A stretch of DNA of 64,000 bases from Eleginops maclovinus (Eukaryota; Chordata; Actinopteri; Perciformes; Eleginopidae), in contig NC_086361.1 of assembly GCF_036324505.1 (NCBI RefSeq), positions 3,040,916 through 3,104,915 on the forward strand, read 5' to 3'. Below the pieces are notes generated by a model that made no database searches, was not told the DNA's origin, and saw only the letters and a program-made list of their open reading frames with translations. Every line of letters begins with the position of its first letter. Position 1 is the stretch's first letter. Shown piece by piece: positions 53,300-64,000 of this stretch. A program made the translations under genes and the position numbers.

Positions 53300-55140
53300 G
53301 TCTGCTAATAATTCAATAACTGCAACTACAATATGAAATACTCATAATTACCGTTGACAATTAGAAACACACAATAGGTTAATAAGATAAATATGATGCA
53401 GAACTATACTACTATTCAACCCATTAACAAGGTATTTCAAAAAAATACAACATTAAAATGCTCTTTCATGTATTTGTTAGTAATGAAAGACAATGATAGA
53501 ATATTATATTATAATATAATACTGTCAAAAGAGCCATTCTGCATTTCTTTAGAACATTGTGCTTATGTTTGTACTTCTACTTAAGTACATTAGTAATGGA
53601 ATATTATTACTTACGCAAGGGATCAGAGTAACTTTTTGTTTGTAAAAGGCTTGAGAAGTCCTGCTGAAAAGTATAACTTATTTAACTCCAGACCAAAGAA
53701 TAGTGATAACACATTAAAACATTTGCCCGTTCTGAATAGAGTTAATCAGTGGTGTAAAGAAGCTAAGTACATTTACTCAAGAACTGTACTTAAGAACAAT
53801 TTCAAGATATTTGTACTTTTCTTGAGTATTTCCATTTTATGCTACTTCTACCCCACTATAATTCAGAGGTGAATGGTGTACTTTTACTCCACTGAATATA
53901 TTTAATCCCTTTAGTTACTTTACAGATCTGGATTAATGATGGTAAATATAATCAGCCCTTAAATCAGACTTTAGTTCACCTGCAGTAAATCCAGCAGCTA
54001 CCCTGCAGTATACAAAGCCATTCAAACTAGCTGCACCTTTACCAGCTCTGAGAACACTTTAATGATCAATCATTATAAAACATATCAGAGATATTATTCT
54101 GAAATGGACCAATCAAACAATGACTACTTTTACTGTCGCTACTTTAAGTACATTTAGATGAGAGTACTTTCTACTTTCACTGGAGGAACATTTAGAATAC
54201 TTTTACTGTGACAGAATATTCCTACACTCTGGTACTTCTACTTTACTCAAGTACAAGATCTGAGTACTTTTACTTTTACTCAAGTACAAGATCTGAGTAC
54301 TTCTACTTTTACTCAAGTACAAGATCTGAGTACTTCTACTTTTACTCAAGTAAAAGATCTAAAATACTTCTCCTACCTCTAGAGTTAATCCATTCTCTCC
54401 TGAAAGTGTGAAAAGTCTTATCTCTTCTTTTTATACATAAACAAAGAATATCAAGTACATGTCCTTTCTTAAGAAGTACAGAAGAGGTTTAGAGCCTGAC
54501 TTTAGGGGCAGTCTATTTTAATAATTGGGTTTCCCAGCCTATAATTATAATACATTTGCTAAATGATAGCTAAACAACTTATTATACAGCTATACATCTT
54601 AATTGAATATTTAAAAAGTGACAGGAGAAGCAATGTGTTTACTTGATCCATAATTACTCTGGTCTGTGAATTGTATTATTAACGCCACTACATTATTAAA
54701 CACTAATATTTAAGTATGACGCATTTCTGTACTATAAATCAAGCCAGGATTTAACAAAGTATCTTAAATTGAAAAACTAGAACATTAAAATGCTCCTGCA
54801 TGTATTTGTTAGGATTTGAACAGAATGATGGAATATTATTTTATAATATAATACTGTCAAAAGAGCCATTCTGCATATTGAATATTTCTGCTTTTAATTC
54901 AATCTGAATATTTGCTAAAATACTGAAGTACAGTTGTAATGGAGTATGTTTACTAAGGCAAAGGTTCAAAGTATTTCTTTCCCCTGTGTTTCCAACAAGG
55001 CAGTAGAAACCCTAAAAAGTTCTGCTGCAGTAAAATGTATTGAACTCGCAACCAAAGAAAAGTGATTTAACGCATTTAGACATCTGACTGTTCTAATTAG
55101 AGCTAATCTGTTCTCTCCTGAAACATGTTTTATGTTCTTC
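53300..55140 (+). repeat. two duplicated upstream units (plus orientation)
   Basis: About 53420-53740 (continuing at 54390 after a MITE insertion) and 54600-55110 share TGCATGTATTTGTTAG..., GAATATTATTTTATAATATAATACTGTCAAAAGAGCCATTCTGCAT and ACATYTG...GTTCTRAWTAGAGYTAATC. Inverted, the same order appears at 48.35-48.70 kb. Part of the array around the mucin-like genes. Confidence 0.65.
53747..54381 (-). mobile_element. hAT-type MITE inserted in the duplicated region
   Basis: Ends CAGTGGTGTAAAGAAGC (53747) and TACTTCTCCTACCTCTA (54381), with a perfect 8-bp duplication GAGTTAAT at 53739-53746 and 54382-54389. Its body is the inverse of 12.9-13.36 kb, with about four units of the 33-bp repeat at the right end. 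It lies inside one duplicated unit and is absent from the other, so it arrived after that duplication. Confidence 0.9.
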
Positions 55141-55433
55141 TTTTACATAAACAAATAAGAACTTAACAAAAACACTCAATTAAAGCTGGACTATGGCAAA
55201 AAACTGAGCAAAGTAATCATGAAAATAACAATACCACGACAGATTCTCCCACAAAAAATATTAAGTACATGTCGGAAGAATGTCACATAACTGGGTTTTT
55301 TATTTCATTTTACAAACTATCATTGAAATATTGAAGATGTGGCCACACCTCACATAGAGGAGATCATCATTACTCATCAGGTCCTCTACGTCTCTGTTCA
55401 CAGTCTGATGTCACCTCACCTGCTTCATGAGGA

Positions 55434-55439
55434 TATAAA
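55434..55439 (+). promoter_or_regulatory. TATA box of mucin-like copy B
   Basis: GAGGATATAAAAGCAGCTG, 30 bp upstream of the presumed exon 1 start. Identical in copy A. Confidence 0.75.
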
Positions 55440-55463
55440 AGCAGCTGTGTGTTTATCAGAGAT

Positions 55464-55553
55464 CATCAAGCAGCAGACAGCAGAGGATAGAGAACAGCTG
55501 ATCAAAGCACCTTCATCACTACAGAGAAGACACCCAACGCCTCAGAATAACCT
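55464..55553 (+). other. copy B non-coding exon 1
   Basis: Ends CAGAATAACCT, then GTAAGTG at 55553. A 72-codon open frame starting at 55339 runs through the TATA box and this exon; since it begins before the promoter it is not taken as a protein. Start position is inferred from the TATA box. Confidence 0.65.
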
Positions 55554-55589
55554 GTAAGTGTTTAATAATACACTGAAAAAACTGAAATG

Positions 55590-55774
55590 ATGACTTGAAT
55601 TAAATGTATAATGTCAGCAAATTTGTATTTGTAACTGTATTGGGTTAGTTGAAAGCAATAATATTAAGTTGAAGTAAAATAGGTTAGGTTCAACTTAATA
55701 TTATTGCTTTCAACTAACCCAATACAGTTATGTGAAATCCGTTGACATAATGCATTTAATTCAAGTCAATTTAA
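55590..55774. repeat. hairpin (foldback) sequence in copy B intron 1
   Basis: Perfect 42-bp inverted arms at 55632-55673 and 55689-55730 around a 15-base loop, extended by imperfect arms to about 55590 and 55774. A third partial copy of the arm text follows at 55800-55855. Absent from the equivalent intron of copy A. Confidence 0.9.
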
Positions 55775-56518
55775 GTTACTTTAATTAAATGTCTTTTGTC
55801 AACTGACTTCACATAACTGTAATAGGTTACTTTAAAGCAATAATATTAAGTTGAAGCTACATTTTATTTATCCAAACCTCATATTAGTGAGAGCCATTTT
55901 TTGTGATGATTATAAATTAAATATTTTCTAATTCATTTAGGTCTTAATATATTCTTTCGATTCATGAATTTGTATTAATTTAAATATTCTGACAATAGTT
56001 TGGGTTTATTGTGATCAATCAGCTGTTATGTAAGGAAGGGGTGGGACTGAGCCTCGGGCGAAATTGTCTTGAGCACGGAACGGGGAATCGGTACCGACTT
56101 TGACCTCACGTTAGACTGATCATTTTCGTTTATTTGTTTGTTTAATTTTATGGAAGAAGTAAATAAATCAGTCAAAGGAAGGCAAAGAAATCAGCGCCTG
56201 CAGAGCTTTATTTGGACCGTTTTAACGTGTGAAGCAGAGCCCTGTTAGCAATTGTCTTGGCTGATCCTTGTAACCAACTAACATAATACAGTAATGTTTA
56301 TTTGTTAACACAATATATTTATTGAAGTCAACGTTTCAGATTGCAGTGCAGATTATTGAATGCAAGTTGTGTTTCATGTCTTTCTTTAATTACACCTGTT
56401 GGTGGTTGAGCGTTTTAGAACGAGACTTTAAATATGAGTGAGAGGAGACAACAACAAACAAAAAGCAAACAGTTGTCTTTACTCAACTGACTCTAACCAA
56501 ATCAATTTATTTTTACAG

Positions 56519-56578
56519 AACAACACTTTGCCATAATGATGATGATGAAGATCTGTGTCGTCCTTCTTCTGTGTGTCG
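56519..56578 (+). other. copy B exon 2 (5' UTR end + signal peptide)
   Basis: Begins after TTTATTTTTACAG (ending 56518) and ends at the phase-1 donor GTCG, then GTGAGT. Mirrors copy A exon 2. Confidence 0.8.
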
Positions 56579-57598
56579 GTGAGTTTGAGTCTTTAACAAC
56601 AAATCGTAAATGTAAGAAATGAGTTTAAAATGAAGAATCAAAACAAGAATATTATCCTGATCATCCAAAATATTTCCCCAGCCTCAGGCATCGCACAGAC
56701 AACTACACCGGCCCCTGCAGCAGTAACCGCAATGGCCCCTGCAGCAGTAACCACAGAGGCCCCTGCAGCCAAAACTACAGCGGCCCCTGCAGCAGTAACC
56801 ACAGCGGCCCCAGCAGCCAAAACTACAGCGGCCCCTGCAGCAGTAACCACAGCGGCCCCAGCAGCCAAAACTACAGCTGCCCCTGCAGCAGTAACCACAG
56901 CGGCCCCAGCAGCCAAAACTACAGCGGCCCCTGCAGCAGTAACCACAGCGGCCCCAGCAGCCAAAACTACAGCTGCCCCTGCAGCAGTAACCACAGCGGC
57001 CCCAGCAGCCAAAACTACAGCGGCCCCAGCAGCGAAAACTACAGCGGCCCCAGCAGCAGTAACCACAGCGGCCCCTGCAGCAGTAACCACAGCGGCCCCA
57101 GCAGCCAAAACTACAGCTGCCCCAGCAGCAGTAACCACAGCGGCCCCTGCAGCAGTAACCACAGCGGCCCCAGCAGCCAAAACTACAGCGGCCCCAGCAG
57201 CCAAAACTACAGCTGCCCCAGCAGCAGTAACCACAGCAGCCCCTGCAGCAGTAACCACAGCGGCCCCAGCAGCCAAAACTACAGTGGCCCCAGCAGCCAA
57301 AACTACAGCTGCCCCTGCAGCAGTAACCACAGCGGCCCCAGCAGCCAAAACTACAGCTGCCCCTGCAGCAGTAACCACAGCGGCCCCAGCAGCCAAAACT
57401 ACAGCGGCCCCAGCAGCCAAAACTACAGCGGCCCCTGCAGCAGTAACCACAGCGGCCCCAGCAGCCAAAACCACAGTTGCTCCAGGAGCAGCCACTGCAG
57501 CCCCAGGAGCCGCTACCACTGCTACCTCCTCTGCAGCGGTCCTCAGAACGTGCTTCCTGTCGGTGGTTGCAGCTCTCACTGCAGTCATTCTGAGTTAA
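56536..57598 (+). CDS. mucin-like octapeptide-repeat protein, copy B (319 aa)
   Basis: Coding parts 56536-56578 and 56682-57598, with a 103-bp phase-1 intron (acceptor TATTTCCCCAG). Same signal peptide (MMMMKICVVLLLCV...), TTTPAP start and GPI-signal-like tail as copy A, but 32 repeats instead of 23. Units are AA[V/K]TTAAP with V and K forms partly alternating and some KK or VV runs; the first two units are variant (AMAP, TEAP). About 60 Thr are available for O-glycosylation. Secretion and a surface anchor are predicted from the sequence ends; the molecular function is unknown. Copy B is probably a recent inverted duplicate of A, kept similar by gene conversion. Its intron 1 is larger because of a ~770-bp insert. 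Confidence 0.8.
56700..57480. repeat. 24-bp coding minisatellite, 32 units
   Basis: Tandem units of the type GCAGTAACCACAGCGGCCCC or GCCAAAACTACAGCGGCCCC plus four bases. Because 24 is a multiple of three and the units lack stops in other frames, antisense readings rich in Ala/Val/Gly and in Cys/Gly also stay open; these are artefacts. The matching array in copy A is 46944-47513. Confidence 0.9.
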
Positions 57599-57689
57599 GA
57601 ACTGGGACAAGGACTAAAAACACACACTGTGTATTCGTGAAGGATTTAACTTAACCTGTGGTGTATTTATTTATCTATTTATGATATTT

Positions 57690-60035
57690 TTTCTCTGAAC
57701 ATTGTTCATTTTATATTGTTTTAAACATACAATGGATGTTATGATAACAGATTCACCAACTGAATGTATATTCCTTTTATATAAGACAGGTGTTAACATT
57801 GACACAGAAGCCATATGAAGCGAGCGGATGTGAAAACATGAACAGTCCTGACATCTAATGTAATCAAAGAGATATGTATAGATTTCCGATTTTTTGTATT
57901 CAATTAAATTTATGACTGTCTGTGTTGTATGTTACAGTAAAAAACCATTTAGTATTCAAAGTATTAAAGTGTTACATGCAAAAAGTGAAATAAGAGTGTC
58001 CTTTATTGTTATTTGTTCTGGTACGATCCGGCATTGTGAAAATGAATGAACAGACCTGGTTCCTAGCCTGAGCCTTTAAGGTCCTCTCCTGTTAGACCCA
58101 GTCTGGTTAAGGTAGACACCCTCTCCACATTTCAGACCAGGCTTAAGTTTTTAGCGGAATTTTCTTTTATCTAAACACCAACTATGTGTTTGTGTGAAAG
58201 TGTGATGTCAGTGACAGTTTTGTAGTAACAGTCAGTTATTCAAGGTGGCAGACATGTGGTTATTAGAGATTATAAGCATTAAAGGAATACCCCCAACACA
58301 TGCAGAAATTAATTGTAGCAAAATTGGAAGATGTGCAAAAAAATGATCATTTGGAGTTTTAATTCAAATCTCATCAATTATGAAAAAAAGCCCTTCTTAA
58401 GATAAGAATTGTAATAAACAACGTATCATTTATTAGATTATAAACTGAAAAGTATTGTGTTTCCCTATATCATTATTATGATCTCAGTTTTCCATACATA
58501 CTTACTATATAATACAGTATAGAGGAAACAAATATATATTCTTTCCTTTAATTCATTTTATGTTGTATTATATTAAAACTGAAATGGTACTTGTTTACCC
58601 TTAAATGTATTTATATGATTAAAACTGATACATACTACAAAAGTACTAATAAAGTAACTTGTAATCTAACTTAGTTACTTTTAAAATCAAGTAATCAGTA
58701 AAGTAACTAAGTTACTTTTTAAGGAGTAATCAAACCGCTCTTTCGACAGGTGCTGCTCTTTCACCAACCAGGAAACAAATGCCCCTTCTCCCTTCTCTTC
58801 CCAGTCATTTATGGGATAAATAAAGTACTTCTGATTATAGCTCATTTCCCGCCTTCCCAAACTAGTCTGGCCAATCGGGTCATGGCTCTGAAAGGGTAGT
58901 GAAGAGTTAAACAAAAATAAACATTGTTTTCAACATTTAACAAAACCCTCAAGGCCTAAGTACATTCATTATCTGACCTTACAAAACACTGTACATTCAA
59001 AACAAACGAGATCTTAACAAAACGGATAGTTTTTAACTTAATTGGCACACCTTACATCACACATTGTTTAGGCCAACCACAGCCAAGACTCCACCTACTC
59101 AGGACACATATAAGCAGCAGCTTGGAGGCGTGCTCCCCCTTTGAGCACTGGGACAAGATGGCTTCCAGGTCTGAACAAAGGAAATTGTAAATCATATTGT
59201 GATTGTGTGGCGTTTTAAATGTAATACATTTAAATACACAGCATCTTTATTTGCCTATGTAAATGTATATTATTCACTTTAACTTAAATAAAGACAATTC
59301 TTCTAAAACATTTGCCTACCTTTCTTAACAAAGAAACAAAGAGAAACACAGGGATTTTAGTCTTTGCAGACCATTTACAAGCACTAAAACCTATATAACA
59401 CATTACAGTGATGATTACACCTGAGAAATGCCCATACCTGTCTGAGTTCACCAGGTGTCGCTGTAGGACAGTGAGGACATCCTAATGATACAGGCTTCAA
59501 ATAAATACAGTCTATGTTCAAACCTCGGTTCATCATCAAGAAGTTACAATACACACATACTTATACAATTTAGTTTTATATATTTTTTTCTTTTTGTTCC
59601 TTTTTCCTTGTGTATATTAGAAAATGTATTCATAAATGTTATTTTACATGTAATTGTCTAAGGTCACTAGGTGGCGATGTAGGACAGTGAGGACACTTCG
59701 ATACTGGCTCTAGACCTCTGTTAATCATTACACAAGTTACTATACACAAATAAATAAAACTCAATTGGGACTTATTATTTGCAGCTCTTTAGCTTGATAG
59801 ACTGCATTTGTGAGATATGATATTTACCCACACTATGAGATAGTGTAAAAGATAAATAAATACATTGTTTCAAATGTTATTTAGGCACATGGTCTCAGAG
59901 GGCAATTTAGTTTTGATATGATTTGATCTAAGATAATGTTTTCACACATTTCCATTTGGAATAAGAGATGAAACACATTGTTTATATCCAATGGACTTTT
60001 CTCACTTAGAGTAGACTTAGAATAACTTTACAGGG
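57690..60035. other. 3' flank of copy B and intergenic DNA
   Basis: Similarity to the copy A 3' flank stops near 57690. A TAACT-rich repeat fragment lies at 58640-58735. At 59105-59200 an ACATATAAGCAGCAGC promoter-like site precedes a very short open frame starting ATGGCTTCCAGG; it could be a first exon, but nothing downstream supports a gene. Confidence 0.4.
59446..59760 (+). repeat. local tandem duplication (~200-bp units)
   Basis: CACCAGGTGTCGCTGTAGGACAGTGAGGACA (59446 on) and CACTAGGTGGCGATGTAGGACAGTGAGGACA (59652 on) head two diverged copies. Both continue with AAACCTC/AGACCTC..., TCATCA/TCATTA... and ACAAGTTACTATACACA-like text. Confidence 0.65.
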
Positions 60036-60039
60036 GCAC

Positions 60040-60240
60040 TGTTATGCTTGATTTCAGGTTCATATTCTTATTTTGTGTCTCTACTGGGACATGTTTCCCT
60101 GTTTTAATGTTCAAAAAACGTTTTATTGTTCTCATACTGCCTGTGCTGCAGCACCTCTTTTCACCCTCTGTCTGAAACCAGAGCCCAGTCTGCTCTGATT
60201 GGTTTGCTAAACCGAAGTAGACAAAAGAGTCTATTGGAGG
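60040..60240 (+). repeat. dispersed MITE-like repeat, copy 2
   Basis: Partner of 44640-44905: TAATGTTCAAAAAACG, CTGCAGCACCTCTTTTCACC, CTGAAACCAGAGCCCAGTCTG in the same order. Confidence 0.6.
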
Positions 60241-60300
60241 CTTGAACATACTCTCCACTGCTGGATTTGATTTATGTAAATTGCACTGCATGTCCAATTC

Positions 60301-61978
<1,678 letters not shown>

Positions 61979-62204
61979 ATAAGGAAGGGAACCATGGCAT
62001 TAAAACACATTTATTTTGCATGAAAGATAAAAGTAATTTATGCGATCTGATATTTTTTACAGTTTTAAGTAATTCTGTGATTTAAGTCTGCTTTTAATTC
62101 TTCAGGTGTTTTTGGCCTAGATTCAGTCCGAACTTGACAGGCAAGCTTTTTTTCTAAAAGCTTGCTTTTTCTAAAAATTCCAAGCTAGGGACTCAAAACG
62201 GAAA

Positions 62205-62505
62205 GTTGCAAAAACAAAACTATAATCATCCAGAGGACGCAGGAGGACAAAGGAGGGTATGCCAGGGAAATCCAGGACATGAAAAAGACTTGACTTGATA
62301 CATGAAAGACGACAACGAACTGACAAAGAACACAAGGGAAAGCAGGATCAATCACAAGACAAGACACAGCTGGGGAGGGGAGGCAGAAACACTAGGGCAA
62401 CAGGTCACAACAATGAAACAATCAGACAGGAGGAAAACCAAAGACAGGAAGTAAAACTAGACACACGGAGGGAAAACATTTCAAAATAAAACAGTTAACT
62501 ATAAG
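62205..62505 (-). repeat. dispersed LTR-like or retroposon repeat (7.06-kb family)
   Basis: The minus strand reads TTTTATTTTGAAATGTTTTCC, ACTTCCTGTCTTTGG, CAGCTGTGTCTTGTCTTGTG, matching the 7.06-7.44 kb copy in order. Non-coding. Confidence 0.55.
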
Positions 62506-63800
62506 CACAAAACAAGGATCCTGATGAGGCCTGAGAGCAACAGAGGACCCATGGACCAACTCAGATTTTTGCTTGTCTTTTTATTTTCTCCAGTTATTTT
62601 ACTTTAGACACTTTGTATCCAGTGGAAACCAAAGGCGTCTCTGAACCTTCTGACTCGCCAACTTCTCCCTCCGTGGCATTAGGAATAAAGGCAGCCGCCA
62701 TAATTCCTCCCCCTTTTGTTGCGGTGTTACCAGAAGCGGGATTATTATTTTTAATAACCAACTTGCCTATCATTTCGAAAAAAAGTAGTTATGCGATTCA
62801 AAATAAAGCGAATACCGCTTTTGGTATCGAACACCTAATGATCTGAATGAAAACACATGAATAGAATATTTATTTATTTATCCGTCCATTTTTATCAATT
62901 ATATATTATTTTAATTTTAATATTGACCCTTGTCGTAACAGATAGAGATACATTTTTTACCAGCCATAAGTGTAATCTAAACAAGGATCTAAATCTGTTT
63001 AACAATTGTACTAGATAAAGAAAATGATAATTGTTGCTAAGGTTGAGTAAAAAAAGTGTTTTAAAAAGTCAGAAAATGACTCAACTGTGTATAGTATTGG
63101 AGTAATTCATTTCCAGCACTGTTGAGTCCATATGTGAAGGAGTCCTGAGTATGATGGTAGGTAGGAAGTACAAGCATTGTCTTTGTGTTTTTGGAATTTC
63201 AACATAAAATACCCATCTGATGAAAGCTTTTTAACTTGTGGCAAGAACTTTTTTATGATGTTTCTTTCAACAACACCTGAACGCAGCCGAATACCCGGAA
63301 TGTCAGTGAGTTAGGTTAGATGACGTGAATCCGTGAGTGCCAAATAGAAACTAACGAATGAGACCAATTATATAAAACAATAAATCAGCTCTATGTGTCA
63401 TCTGAAATTTGACATCTCATCTGAGGTGTGTGTCAGCATTAGCACGACATCAGGAATCTGCAGCAAAATTGGAAATGCACAGCAATGACACAGGTTTCAG
63501 GAATAGTGAGGAGCTCAGCTTCACCTATTCCAATGTTTCATCTAATACTTTACAATAAACTAAAAACTGCACAAAAGTTTAAAAATAGTAATAATATTAT
63601 TATTTTATTTGTAATTCTATTTTTGGATGTTTATATTTTTACAATAGTTTATTTTTATTCTTTTCCTTTCTAATAATGTCCGAGCGACCGCTGGAAAGTA
63701 TTGACTGTCTGACTGTCACATGAGCAGCTGATGCTGCCCCTATCCCCATCAGTGTTGTGGTTCAGTCTGAATTGACGCTGTTTGGCATCTGTTGGAGCGT
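62506..63800. other. intergenic DNA, no gene seen
   Basis: A 77-codon plus-strand frame at 62613-62846 is unrecognised. The remainder is AT-rich. Confidence 0.4.
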
Positions 63801-63809
63801 GGACCTGCT

Positions 63810-64000
63810 CTGCGTGTTGTTTTGAATGACGAGGAAACGTTCTTCTTAAATTGAACACAATCAGCTTTAATAAAGTAACACAATAAGACACAGGTTACAG
63901 AGCGCTCTGGGCCACACTGTCCCTACACACAACAGAGTGTGTCAGGGCACGAAGTCTAACAGACTATATTTCCCTCAGCCCAGTTTTTATACATGTTTGC
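63810..64000 (-). repeat. possible LTR fragment at window edge
   Basis: On the minus strand: ATGTATAAAAACTGGGC (TATA-like, about 63990), then GTGTCTTATTGTG, TTTATTAAAGCTG (polyadenylation-like, about 63870) and a C/T-rich stretch. The order fits U3-R-U5 of an LTR running off the window. No coding sequence or partner is visible. Confidence 0.25.

Noticed and set aside
55339..55557. 72-codon open frame conserved at 55339-55557 and 47900-48118
   Set aside because: It begins upstream of the TATA box and runs through it into the non-coding exon and across the donor, so conservation reflects the shared promoter rather than a protein.

Overview
The window is nuclear DNA of a teleost fish, most likely a percomorph. 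This rests on a vertebrate ARL4A-type small GTPase gene, a fish-type C2H2 zinc-finger gene with its usual short first coding exon, typical fish DNA transposons (hAT, pogo-like, ISL2EU-type, piggyBac), long CA/GT microsatellites and AT-rich intergenic DNA. There is no bacterial gene organisation. The species cannot be fixed from the sequence.

Layout. 1-16.1 kb: gene-poor DNA with dispersed repeats, including a hAT-type MITE at 12.4-13.4 kb that carries a 15-unit, ~33-bp minisatellite. 16.57-17.17 kb (minus): intact arl4a, with a probable 5' untranslated exon near 18.4 kb. 18.6-22.0 kb: repeats and microsatellites. 22.1-37.2 kb (plus): a two-exon, ten-finger C2H2 gene whose phase-1 intron of ~13.4 kb is filled by a four-level nest of DNA transposons. 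A decayed hAT (hAT-3) is split by a pogo-like element that encodes a PHD finger. The pogo element is split by two further hATs (hAT-1 and hAT-2), and hAT-2 is split by an ISL2EU-type THAP element. Target-site duplications and terminal repeats fix the order. 37.5-39.4 kb: a piggyBac remnant, an LTR-like insert and a broken zinc-finger gene. 39.4-46 kb: repeats, a LINE reverse-transcriptase fragment and an inverted repeat pair.

46.7-57.7 kb holds the most unusual locus. Two near-identical three-exon genes stand head to head about 7 kb apart. Each has a TATA box, a non-coding exon 1, a signal-peptide exon, and a last exon of 24-bp repeats coding the octapeptide AAP-AA-[K/V]-TT type, ending in a hydrophobic tail that looks like a GPI-anchor signal. 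One copy has 23 repeats (247 aa), the other 32 (319 aa). Decayed copies of their promoter/exon-1 module and upstream DNA lie between them, so this is the remains of a larger array or palindrome. They are best described as mucin-like, heavily O-glycosylatable secreted or surface proteins. I cannot match them to a named gene.

57.7-64 kb: intergenic DNA with repeats, a small tandem duplication, a long GT microsatellite and a possible LTR at the right edge.

The genes do not form a pathway. The shared theme is mobile DNA: a zinc-finger gene hosting nested transposons, and a young repeat-protein gene pair shaped by duplication and repeat expansion.
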